Source: an uncultured Clostridia bacterium (GTDB taxonomy: Bacteria > Bacillota > Clostridia > Oscillospirales > Acutalibacteraceae). Taken from it: 64,000 bases of DNA. Shown one piece after another: positions 51,587 to 59,473 of the stretch. Under the pieces are notes generated by a model that saw nothing but the letters and a program-made list of their open reading frames with translations, did no database searches and was not told the DNA's origin. Position 1 is the stretch's first letter, and each line of letters starts with the position of its first letter. The stretch lies in assembly GCA_938034875.1 (NCBI GenBank), contig CALHND010000019.1:62001-126000 (forward strand), given 5' to 3'. The position numbers were made by a program, and so were the translations under genes.

Positions 51587-53881
51587 TTATGTAGCACTTT
51601 CAAGTATTGCAACCATTACGGTTATATCGTCGTCGTGGCCGTCTTTGCACCGACGCAAAGCCATATCTGACAGCTTTTCAGCAAGCTGCTGTGCCGAGTC
51701 ACCCTTCCACTTTGCAATTTCGCTTGAAATCCACTCTACGCCGTCAACAGTAGCACCATCTGATATCATTACGACAATATCTCCTTTTGCAAGATTTACT
51801 CCTGCACAGTCAAATTTTACTTCACGGAGTATACCTGCGGGCAGGGAATTGCATTCAGCTTTTCCTGTGTATCCATGTTGTCTGATTATCGTAGGAGCTG
51901 CGCCTGCTTTGTACATATCTATTCTTCCGGTATAAAGATCTATATTTGCGGCATCCAGTGTTGCAAGCGACTCGTCAACCGATTTGAATAACATTGCCGA
52001 ATTAACCATTTTTAGCGAGCAGTCATAACCAAATCCTGCTTTTATAAGCTGAGCCATAAGTCCTGAAGCCATTGCCGAATCTACTGCGGCTCTGCCTCCT
52101 GTGCCCATTCCATCGGATAATATCATTACAGCGTTTCCTCTGCCATCTGTAAAAATATCGCCCGAATCTCCGCAGATTTTACCTCCGCGGCTTGCATGTT
52201 GTGCAATGCCGTAATCAATTGCAAATACTGATTTTTCTGACAATGTGATTAAGTTCCCTCTGTCGTTAGATACAACTGTTGGAGGGGCAAAATTCCTGCC
52301 GCATATTGCCGATACTGAGTCCAGCAGCTCAGAACGATTGATTAACCGTTTCATTACACCTGTTCGTATTTCTACTGTCATACGGCTGTATTTATCTATA
52401 CAGCAGGCAATATCGGTTGCAATTATTCCTAATTCTTTCAGTCGAGTGCTTATAAGTTTTGCGGTTTGAATGTCGTACCTGCGCGATTTTTCAAAATCAA
52501 CCGCCATTTCTGCAAGCATATCGGACATTCCTTCAAATTGGTCGCATACTACTGAGCGGACTTCATCAATTCGTTTTTGTGCAGCACTCTTTGAAAGATA
52601 GTCACCGTATTCTATTTCGAGTTTTTGTTTTAGTTGCTCTTTGCGTGTGCATGAATTTCGAAGAGGTACTTCTTGATCCTGTCCCGTAGTAATTTCTTTC
52701 ATAATAAGCGCCAGTGACGACATGGTTTCCTTGTAATCTTTTTCCCAACAGTGCATACGTAGTCCGCATTTAGAACACACTTCAGCTTCGGTCATTCTAA
52801 ATATTTGCTCATATTCAGGTGTGTTGATTTTTGATAGCCTGTCCGATACCTTTTGTAGGGTTTTATCTACATTTAATAATGCATCTGATGCGCCCTTCAG
52901 TCGCAACGAAACAGTTTTTCTCAGTCCGTCCAGTCGTGGCATTTCGGGCGACGGAGCAAATAAGGCAGAAAAAAATATTTGGGTTTTTTTCGGTATTGTA
53001 AGAGTCAAAATTATTGATGCAAATATTTCATACAGGCATATCAGACATTCTGATACTTGTCCTGACTGTATGAATATTACACTGCTGCTTATCAGAAATG
53101 CTACGCCACAACCCGCAGTACCAAATTGTGCAAACAGCCCGGCTGCCATTCCTCCTAATCCGTATGCACCGGCAAGAAACATCATACTGTTTGATGATAA
53201 TGACATTGCAAAGCCAAAGGCTGTACCCACGATAGCTCCTGCTGATTCGCGGCCAAAGCGAGCTGCCACGATTATTAGGAACACAGCAACTACTCTTGCA
53301 AGCGATATACCCAAAACTTCGATTTGTGTTATTGACATCAGAAGCATTGCACAAACTACGGATATATTTACAAGTTCGGCTTGTCCTATTCCGTGAGGTG
53401 AGCGTATTACATTGCGTAATGTTACAACTTTACTTACGAAATAAGCTCCCGATGCACATAGCAGCCCTTCTGCAGCGCACATGATAAAGTCATCAAAACT
53501 GCGTATAAACAAAATTCCTGAAAGTGATCCCAGGAAACCAAGTAATGCACAAAAACCGCCGGTTTTTGCAAAATGCAGTTTTTCGGGTATTAACCATTTA
53601 AGCATGGTTACTGTAACCACTGCACCTATGTATCTTATAGCGCCGCTTCCTGTAACAGGGATAAAATAGCCTGCCGATGCACCTATTGCCGCAGCAATGG
53701 ACAATTCAGGTGGCATACCGGCTACAACAGCAATTCCAAGAGGTGCATATCCGCTGAAAAACATTACTCTGGAAAGCAAAAAACCGCTAACTGCCGATAT
53801 AATTTGGCATAAAACCGCAAATGGTAACTCGGTAATTGCTTTTTCGCTAATAGAATTTTTTACTGCTTTTTCTTTCAACAT
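51587..53881 (-). CDS. spoIIE: stage II sporulation protein E
   Basis: 764 residues. About ten membrane helices occupy residues 15-300, a central helical region (about 310-540) follows, and the C-terminal PP2C phosphatase domain has DGMGTGGRAAVDSA and ISDGATVDGVEW. SpoIIE dephosphorylates SpoIIAA to release sigma F in the forespore and joins in asymmetric septation. ATG 53881 has AGGCGG upstream. It indicates that the organism is, or derives from, a spore former. SigF-operon genes are not in the window. Confidence 0.93.
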   Translation of the reverse strand: MLKEKAVKNSISEKAITELPFAVLCQIISAVSGFLLSRVMFFSGYAPLGIAVVAGMPPELSIAAAIGASAGYFIPVTGSGAIRYIGAVVTVTMLKWLIPEKLHFAKTGGFCALLGFLGSLSGILFIRSFDDFIMCAAEGLLCASGAYFVSKVVTLRNVIRSPHGIGQAELVNISVVCAMLLMSITQIEVLGISLARVVAVFLIIVAARFGRESAGAIVGTAFGFAMSLSSNSMMFLAGAYGLGGMAAGLFAQFGTAGCGVAFLISSSVIFIQSGQVSECLICLYEIFASIILTLTIPKKTQIFFSALFAPSPEMPRLDGLRKTVSLRLKGASDALLNVDKTLQKVSDRLSKINTPEYEQIFRMTEAEVCSKCGLRMHCWEKDYKETMSSLALIMKEITTGQDQEVPLRNSCTRKEQLKQKLEIEYGDYLSKSAAQKRIDEVRSVVCDQFEGMSDMLAEMAVDFEKSRRYDIQTAKLISTRLKELGIIATDIACCIDKYSRMTVEIRTGVMKRLINRSELLDSVSAICGRNFAPPTVVSNDRGNLITLSEKSVFAIDYGIAQHASRGGKICGDSGDIFTDGRGNAVMILSDGMGTGGRAAVDSAMASGLMAQLIKAGFGYDCSLKMVNSAMLFKSVDESLATLDAANIDLYTGRIDMYKAGAAPTIIRQHGYTGKAECNSLPAGILREVKFDCAGVNLAKGDIVVMISDGATVDGVEWISSEIAKWKGDSAQQLAEKLSDMALRRCKDGHDDDITVMVAILESAT

Positions 53882-54058
53882 TCCCACCGCCTATATATTG
53901 TTATATAAGTATTATATGACGCAGTTTGCACCGATTTTGTCACATGAACGGTGCGTAATCAGGCATATTTATGGTGGTAAATGCCGAATTTAATTTTTAT
54001 TGAAAGAAAGATACTATATTACTTCGGTTTTGGAAAAAAATGATGGTATAAACGCCTA

Positions 54059-54087
54059 TTGACTTGCCCGAAAAATGGTGCTATAAT
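54059..54087 (+). promoter_or_regulatory. promoter of the lexA SOS operon
   Basis: TTGACT at 54059-54064, a 17-base spacer and TATAAT at 54082-54087, directly abutting the palindrome. Strong, so repression must come from the operator. Confidence 0.8.
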
Positions 54088-54113
54088 CTAAATGAAACAA
54101 ATGTTGCATTTAG
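54088..54113. promoter_or_regulatory. 26-bp palindrome, probable LexA operator
   Basis: CTAAATG and CATTTAG are perfect outer arms around an inner AACA-nn-TGTT palindrome, with one mismatched pair between them. It lies over the expected transcription start. The core resembles Gram-positive SOS boxes (GAACnnnnGTTC type) with altered outer bases, as may be expected for this variant LexA. Confidence 0.65.
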
Positions 54114-54128
54114 AACGGAGGCGTATCC

Positions 54129-54734
54129 ATGCGTACAAAAAACAGTGATTATTTTGACCGTATCGAAAGGTTTATAAACAAATATTATGATGAAAACGGA
54201 TTCTCTCCGTCGATGCGCGAAATTTCCGCAGAAATGGGTGTTTCTTGCGCTACAGTTCAGCGTTATTTATCTTTTATGAGAGATAGCGGACGAGTGCGAT
54301 ACAGTGGGCACCGTTCAGTTGTATCAGAAAATATGACTCGTTCATCAGGCAGATTTGTAAATGTACCTGTGCTCGGACGCGTTTCTTGCGGACTTCCCAA
54401 ATACGCCGAAGAAAATATCGAGGAATACATTAATTTGCCTACTGCGCTTTTCGGTAGGGGACAGTTTTATATTTTGTATGCAAACGGCGATTCTATGATT
54501 GAGGCGGGTATACATGACGGCGATATGATACTTGTGCGTGTGCAAAATACCGCCGAAGTAGGAGATATCGTTGTTGCACTTATCGACGATGAGGTAACGC
54601 TCAAGCGTTATTACCCTGATCCCGCTCGCTGCCGTGTGCGACTGCATCCGGAAAATAGCAGTATGGAGGATATCATAGTACCAAACTGTGTTATCCAAGG
54701 TATAGCAGTAAAGCTGATAAAGGATTTGAACTGA
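54129..54734 (+). CDS. lexA: SOS repressor LexA with Cys-Gly cleavage site
   Basis: 201 residues. An N-terminal winged helix (1-70, FSPSMREISAEMGVSCATVQRYL) binds DNA; the C-terminal S24 protease domain has the catalytic Ser in NGDSMIEAGI near 125 and Lys in EVTLKRYY near 160. The self-cleavage loop reads VSCGLP, so the scissile bond would be Cys-Gly, as in UmuD, in place of the usual Ala-Gly of LexA. GGAGG precedes the ATG. It heads a three-gene operon with a polymerase, fitting autoregulated SOS control. Confidence 0.92.
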   Translation: MRTKNSDYFDRIERFINKYYDENGFSPSMREISAEMGVSCATVQRYLSFMRDSGRVRYSGHRSVVSENMTRSSGRFVNVPVLGRVSCGLPKYAEENIEEYINLPTALFGRGQFYILYANGDSMIEAGIHDGDMILVRVQNTAEVGDIVVALIDDEVTLKRYYPDPARCRVRLHPENSSMEDIIVPNCVIQGIAVKLIKDLN

Positions 54735-54735
54735 T

Positions 54736-54993
54736 ATGAAATACCGTAGAATACAACTTGAGGTTGAGGCTGTTTTTCATACCGATGGCAGTTTTGCACC
54801 AAAGAGAATATATTTTGACGATAAACCTTATGATATAGATAAAATTTTGAATGTGCGTGCGTATTGCCCTCGTGTTGTGGGGTGCGTTGCACCAATTCAG
54901 TACACTGTTATGGTTGGCGGAACAATGAAAAAAATATATTATGAGGCTGACTCAAATTCGTGGTTTTCGGTTAGGGAATGTGATGAAAAATGA
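54736..54993 (+). CDS. 85-residue protein of unknown function in the SOS operon
   Basis: Begins MKYRRIQLEVEAVF, 1 base after the lexA stop, and overlaps the polymerase start by ATGA, so it is translated between the two. The sequence is mostly strand-forming (RIYFDDKPYDIDKILNVRA, IQYTVMVGG) with no membrane segment. Its place is the one taken by YolD-like partners beside Y-family polymerases in Bacillus, but I see no clear YolD similarity. It may modulate the polymerase or LexA; that is inference from position. Confidence 0.75.
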   Translation: MKYRRIQLEVEAVFHTDGSFAPKRIYFDDKPYDIDKILNVRAYCPRVVGCVAPIQYTVMVGGTMKKIYYEADSNSWFSVRECDEK

Positions 54994-56225
54994 AAGAACG
55001 GGCAATACTTCACAGCGACCTTAATTGTTTTTTTGCGTCGGTTGAAACCGTGCTTAACCCCGAATACGCGGGCAAGGCGATTGCAGTATGCGGATCTACC
55101 GAAGATAGGCACGGCATTGTTCTAGCAAAATCCGAGCCAGCGCGCCGAGCGGGAGTAAAAACAGGAATGGTCAACTGGCAGGCAAAACAGCTTTGTCCCG
55201 ATTTACTTATTGTTAAGCCGGATTATGAGTATTACACTAAGTTTTCTGGATTGGTACGCAATATCTACTGTCGTTATACTGACCTTGTAGAGTCATACGG
55301 ACTTGACGAGTGCTGGCTGGATGTTACCGGCAGCAAAATTTACGGCTCGCCGGTTGATATTGCCGAAAGTATTCGCCGTACAATAAAAGAGGAGCTAGGT
55401 CTTACCGTAAGCATTGGTGTTTCATATAATAAGGTGTTTGCAAAGCTTGGTTCAGACATGAAAAAGCCAGATGCAATCACGGTTATCAGCCGTGAGAACT
55501 TTCGTGAAAAAATCTGGGGACACAATGTATCTGAACTTATTTATGTAGGTCGCTCCACTTGCCGTAAATTAAATGAACACGGCATATTCACTATTGGAGA
55601 ATTGGCTTTATCATCGCCTGATATGTTGCGTCGTCTTTTGGGAGTAAACGGTGAGCAACTATGGCATTATGCAAGGGGAGAGGACACTTCGCGAGTAATG
55701 CATAAGGATTTTGTATTTCCTGCAAAAAGTATCGGGCACGGCATTACCTGCAACGCGGATTTGGTAAACGAGGATGAGGTTTGGCGTGTGATGCTTGAAC
55801 TGTCACAGGATTTGGGTCATCGTTTGCGGTTACATCATCTTGCGGCATCAGGGGTGCAAATTACGGTCAAAAGCAGCGACTTAAAGGTCAGCCAGTACCA
55901 ATGTCCGATTCCTATACAAACGCAAAGTCCATACGAAATAGCTTCACATGCACGTCGCTTATTTGCAAGTTATGATTGGAATAAAGATGTTCGTGCAGTT
56001 TCTGTTCGAGCAATCGGACTTGTACCAGAAGGCAGACCGTTTCAAACCGATCTTTTTAATGATTTGAGCCGATTTGATAAACAAAAAAACATTGATGATG
56101 CGGTTGATCGTATACGCAACAGATTTGGAAAAAAAGCGGTTATTTCAGCTTCACTTATGGGAAATATAAAAGTGCCTGCACATTCCGACAGGGAAAGTAT
56201 AATGCCTGGAATGATGTATAAATAA
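54990..56225 (+). CDS. Y-family DNA polymerase (DinB/UmuC type)
   Basis: 411 residues. Catalytic acidic residues are in HSDLNCFFASVE near 8 and YGLDECWLDVTG near 105, with the steric gate region following the first motif. Thumb and little-finger domains are complete. A beta-clamp-binding motif QTDLF lies near residue 352. It does translesion synthesis. Cotranscription with lexA puts it under SOS control. DinB versus UmuC-like subgroup is not settled. Confidence 0.93.
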   Translation: MKERAILHSDLNCFFASVETVLNPEYAGKAIAVCGSTEDRHGIVLAKSEPARRAGVKTGMVNWQAKQLCPDLLIVKPDYEYYTKFSGLVRNIYCRYTDLVESYGLDECWLDVTGSKIYGSPVDIAESIRRTIKEELGLTVSIGVSYNKVFAKLGSDMKKPDAITVISRENFREKIWGHNVSELIYVGRSTCRKLNEHGIFTIGELALSSPDMLRRLLGVNGEQLWHYARGEDTSRVMHKDFVFPAKSIGHGITCNADLVNEDEVWRVMLELSQDLGHRLRLHHLAASGVQITVKSSDLKVSQYQCPIPIQTQSPYEIASHARRLFASYDWNKDVRAVSVRAIGLVPEGRPFQTDLFNDLSRFDKQKNIDDAVDRIRNRFGKKAVISASLMGNIKVPAHSDRESIMPGMMYK

Positions 56226-56259
56226 AAAACCTGTACTTGTTTTCAAGTACAGGTTTTTT
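56224..56259. terminator. terminator shared by the SOS operon and ispF
   Basis: AAAAAACCTGTACTTG pairs with CAAGTACAGGTTTTTT around TTTT. The symmetry lets it serve both convergent genes. Confidence 0.9.
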
Positions 56260-56292
56260 AATCGGTTAACAACTTTTATATAATATATTTAT

Positions 56293-56769
56293 TTATACTT
56301 TTTGAATAAGACAAATGCAGTGAGCTGAGATACCTTCCAAATTTCCGGTAAAACCCATGCCTTCTTCAGTTGTGGCTTTTACACTTACGTAATCAATATC
56401 AATGCCTGCGTTTTCTGCAATATTTTTGCGCATACTGAGGATATGAGACGATAGCTTTGGCTTTTGTGCGATTACCGTGGCATCAATATTTATTATTTGG
56501 TATCCGTTAACACGAATAATGCTGGCGGTTTCTTTCAGCAATATCATACTGTCAACGCCCCGAAAACTCTCATCAGTATCAGGAAAATGAGCACCGATAT
56601 CGCCGAGTGCGGCGGCACCAAAAAGCGAATCACATACCGCATGAGCGAGCACATCAGCATCTGAATGGCCCAGAAGGCCAAACTCATATTCAATTTTTAC
56701 TCCGCCGATAATCAGCTCTCTGTCTTGGGCGAATCTGTGAGCATCGTAACCGTGACCTATTCGAAACAT
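56293..56769 (-). CDS. ispF: 2-C-methyl-D-erythritol 2,4-cyclodiphosphate synthase
   Basis: 158 residues, normal size. Zinc ligands in GYDAHRF and LGHSDADVLAHA; DIGAHFPDTD and the end KATTEEGMGFTG are typical. It forms the cyclic diphosphate in the MEP isoprenoid pathway. ATG 56769 has GGAAGG upstream; a longer reading frame upstream lacks support. ispD is not adjacent. Confidence 0.95.
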   Translation of the reverse strand: MFRIGHGYDAHRFAQDRELIIGGVKIEYEFGLLGHSDADVLAHAVCDSLFGAAALGDIGAHFPDTDESFRGVDSMILLKETASIIRVNGYQIINIDATVIAQKPKLSSHILSMRKNIAENAGIDIDYVSVKATTEEGMGFTGNLEGISAHCICLIQKV

Positions 56770-56873
56770 AATTACGCACCTTCCTTTAAACACATCCATT
56801 ATACAACATGATATAAATATACGCAATTGTGTAAATTGCTATAAAATATTTTTAAAAATCTACAATAAAATAA

Positions 56874-56901
56874 TTGATTATATTGCTATTTATGTTAAAA
56901 T
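56874..56901 (+). promoter_or_regulatory. promoter of cdaA-cdaR
   Basis: TTGATT at 56874-56879, a 16-base spacer and TAAAAT at 56896-56901. GGAGG follows before ATG 56932. Confidence 0.5.
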
Positions 56902-56931
56902 AAAAAAGAGTATAATATGGAGGTGTAATAT

Positions 56932-57822
56932 ATGGGCTCAATTTTTGAAACTATACAGTCGTGGTTTACCCATTTTGGGTTGGTTATGAGCGCCTTTGGT
57001 ATTATTGACCTCCTAGATATCATTATAGTAGCTTTTATCATTTATAAGCTTATTCAAATTGTGCGTCAAACAAGGGCGAAACAGTTGATTTACGGCGTTC
57101 TCATTATAGTTGTAGCGTGGGCTGCTTCATCATGGCTTGATATGATCGCTCTTAACTCTATGCTTAACCTTGTAATTGGGCAAGGTGTTATTGCAATAGC
57201 TGTTATTTTCCAGCCTGAGATACGCCGAGCGCTTGAAATTGTAAGCCGCACAAACATAAGTTTACTGGGAAGAAGAATTAAAACGGGTGAAGAGGCCATT
57301 ATTGAAAAATGCATTGATGACGTAAGCCGTGCTTGTCAGAATTTTCAAAATTCCAAAACTGGCGCACTAATTGTATTCGAACGGGATACACGCCTCGGAG
57401 ATATTATAAAAACAGGCACTGTTGTCGATGCCGACACAACAGTTGAGTTGCTGGGCAATGTGTTTTATCCAAAAACCCCTTTGCATGACGGTGCAGCAAT
57501 TATACGAAACGGCAGACTTTATGCCGCGGGATGCATATTGCCGCTGACACATAATAATAATCTTAATCGCGAACTAGGTACACGTCATCGCGCGTCTATC
57601 GGCATGAGCGAAAATTCAGATGCTGTAGTGGTTGTAGTTTCTGAAGAAACAGGCAATATTTCTGTTGCTATAAACGGTGTGCTGCGTCGTGATTTTAATA
57701 TGGTATCGCTACGAGAACTGCTGCAGCGTGAGCTTTTGGCCGATTCGACGGATACAGAAGATCGTTCGCTGTTAAGCAGAATTAAAACAATAGGAGGCAA
57801 TAAGAATGACTCGGGTAAGTAG
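56932..57822 (+). CDS. cdaA: diadenylate cyclase CdaA
   Basis: 296 residues. Three membrane helices (about 10-90) precede the DisA_N cyclase domain with the catalytic PLHDGAAII near 182 and GTRHRASIG near 218. It makes cyclic di-AMP from two ATP. It overlaps cdaR by 17 bases. GGAGGTG precedes the ATG. Confidence 0.95.
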   Translation: MGSIFETIQSWFTHFGLVMSAFGIIDLLDIIIVAFIIYKLIQIVRQTRAKQLIYGVLIIVVAWAASSWLDMIALNSMLNLVIGQGVIAIAVIFQPEIRRALEIVSRTNISLLGRRIKTGEEAIIEKCIDDVSRACQNFQNSKTGALIVFERDTRLGDIIKTGTVVDADTTVELLGNVFYPKTPLHDGAAIIRNGRLYAAGCILPLTHNNNLNRELGTRHRASIGMSENSDAVVVVVSEETGNISVAINGVLRRDFNMVSLRELLQRELLADSTDTEDRSLLSRIKTIGGNKNDSGK

Positions 57823-59044
57823 TTTTCTGTCTGGCCTTCTTAAAAAGAACCGTGTTTTAGCTATCTTATCATTAATAGCGGCATTCATTTTATGGTTTAA
57901 TTTGTCTCAAGTATACAACCCTGTATCAACGCGGGACATTAGCAACGTACCCGTTACATTTAAGGTTAACTCATCACTTGCAGCCGAAGGATATGAGGTA
58001 ATCAAGAATAATGATATAACGGTTGATGTAACAGTTTCGGGAAAAACCGCATACATTGCAGCTTTATCAGCAAATGATGTTAATATTGTAGCAAATGTTA
58101 CCGGTCAAGGCGTAAAGACATGGACACTTGACAGTAGCGGAAACAAAAATTTTTCAGTAGTGGATATGAGCATTAATCAGGTAACGGTAATGACTGATAT
58201 TTACAACCGTGACGGTGAAATTTTTGATGTTGTTGCTAAATCAAATAATGTTTCTGCACCTGAAGGGCTGATTGCTGATGCTCCTAAAATCACTGATGCT
58301 GAATTTTCGCAGATTAAGATAACAGGTGCACAGTCAGTTATTGACAGCATTGCTACAGTTGTGGCCGAAGCTGAGGTTAATCGCCTTCTGGAAGATACAA
58401 CAGAATTTGAAGGCAATATTGTTTTATATGATGTACACGGTCAGGTTATTGATAGCAGTTATGTGTTTATAGAATTTGATAAGGCAAATATTACAGTGCC
58501 GATTTCAATGAAAAAGGAAGTACCGGTAGTCGTTACTTTTAAAAATGCCCCGGAAAAAAATCCGATTAAAGCTACAACTAATATATCGACCGTAATTGTA
58601 AAAGGACCGCAAAAAATCATTGAAAAGCTAACATTTGTCGAGCTTGCTCCAATAAATTTTGCCGATATTTCATCGGGTGCAACCGAATTTACACAAGCAA
58701 TTCAAATGCCTGAATCTGTCGAAAGCAGCGACGGTATTACCGAGGTTACGGTAACGCTTAACATGAATGGCATTTCGTCAAAGTCATTTACGGTCACTAA
58801 CGAATGCTTTAAGCCGATTAAGGTAACAAGTGGACTCACTGCATTTATGGAAAGCTTTTCGGTTACAATAAGCGGTCCAACATCCGAGTTGCGTAAGCTT
58901 ACAATTGATGACATTACAGTAACTGCAGATCTTTCATCTTACAGCAAGGGTGAGCATAGCGGAGTTCCGGTAACTATAAAAATTTCAAATATTCCTACGC
59001 TTTGGGTTTCGGGCTCATATACTACCGACATCAAACAATCATAA
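57806..59044 (+). CDS. cdaR: YbbR-domain cyclase regulator CdaR
   Basis: 412 residues. One N-terminal membrane helix (about 17-36, LAILSLIAAFILWFNLS) leads to an extracytoplasmic part made of YbbR repeats, with the recurring patterns VPVTFKV, ITGAQSVIDSI, VPVVVTFKN and VKGPQKIIEKL. It modulates CdaA. glmM, the usual third gene, is missing: a terminator follows and the next gene is unrelated. Confidence 0.92.
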   Translation: MTRVSSFLSGLLKKNRVLAILSLIAAFILWFNLSQVYNPVSTRDISNVPVTFKVNSSLAAEGYEVIKNNDITVDVTVSGKTAYIAALSANDVNIVANVTGQGVKTWTLDSSGNKNFSVVDMSINQVTVMTDIYNRDGEIFDVVAKSNNVSAPEGLIADAPKITDAEFSQIKITGAQSVIDSIATVVAEAEVNRLLEDTTEFEGNIVLYDVHGQVIDSSYVFIEFDKANITVPISMKKEVPVVVTFKNAPEKNPIKATTNISTVIVKGPQKIIEKLTFVELAPINFADISSGATEFTQAIQMPESVESSDGITEVTVTLNMNGISSKSFTVTNECFKPIKVTSGLTAFMESFSVTISGPTSELRKLTIDDITVTADLSSYSKGEHSGVPVTIKISNIPTLWVSGSYTTDIKQS

Positions 59045-59053
59045 GCAGACACT

Positions 59054-59080
59054 TACAGGCCGTCTTTCAGGCGGCCTGTA
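59054..59080 (+). terminator. terminator after cdaR
   Basis: TACAGGCCG pairs with CGGCCTGTA around a 9-base loop, followed by a T-rich stretch. Confidence 0.75.
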
Positions 59081-59134
59081 TTTATCTTCACACAATATTA
59101 CCGCCTGAATATATTGATACTGGGGGCGTGTATT

Positions 59135-59458
59135 ATGGCTGAAATGACGCTTTATATTATAACGGTAGCACTGGCGGTGTATGGACTGTCATGTCTTATC
59201 AGACTGATATGGTCATTAATTGTCAGGGCAAATCACGACAGTAGTGAAGTGCTAATGGTTGCGCTACGCGATGATTTAGCTGAGTTTTCATTGCGTCACA
59301 GTGTTGAGCTTGCAAATAACTGCGGAATACCAAGAGTAGTTGCAATTAATTGCGGAGTTCAAAGTGAAACGATGACAATAGCACGTATGATAGCAAACAG
59401 TGAGCCTGCTGTTGAAATATATGATATAAACGACAGTATTTCAAAGATTATTAATTAA
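59135..59458 (+). CDS. small membrane protein of unknown function
   Basis: 107 residues. One hydrophobic helix (about 6-30) is followed by a basic RANHD segment and a soluble part (EVLMVALRDDLAEFSLRHSVELANNCGIPRV) with two Cys about 20 residues apart. ATG 59135 was chosen for the GGGGG 8 bases upstream. It lies between cdaR and recD2 and ends 15 bases before the recD2 start, so cotranscription with recD2 is likely. Not recognised. Confidence 0.65.
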   Translation: MAEMTLYIITVALAVYGLSCLIRLIWSLIVRANHDSSEVLMVALRDDLAEFSLRHSVELANNCGIPRVVAINCGVQSETMTIARMIANSEPAVEIYDINDSISKIIN

Positions 59459-59473
59459 AAAGAGGTGAGGACG

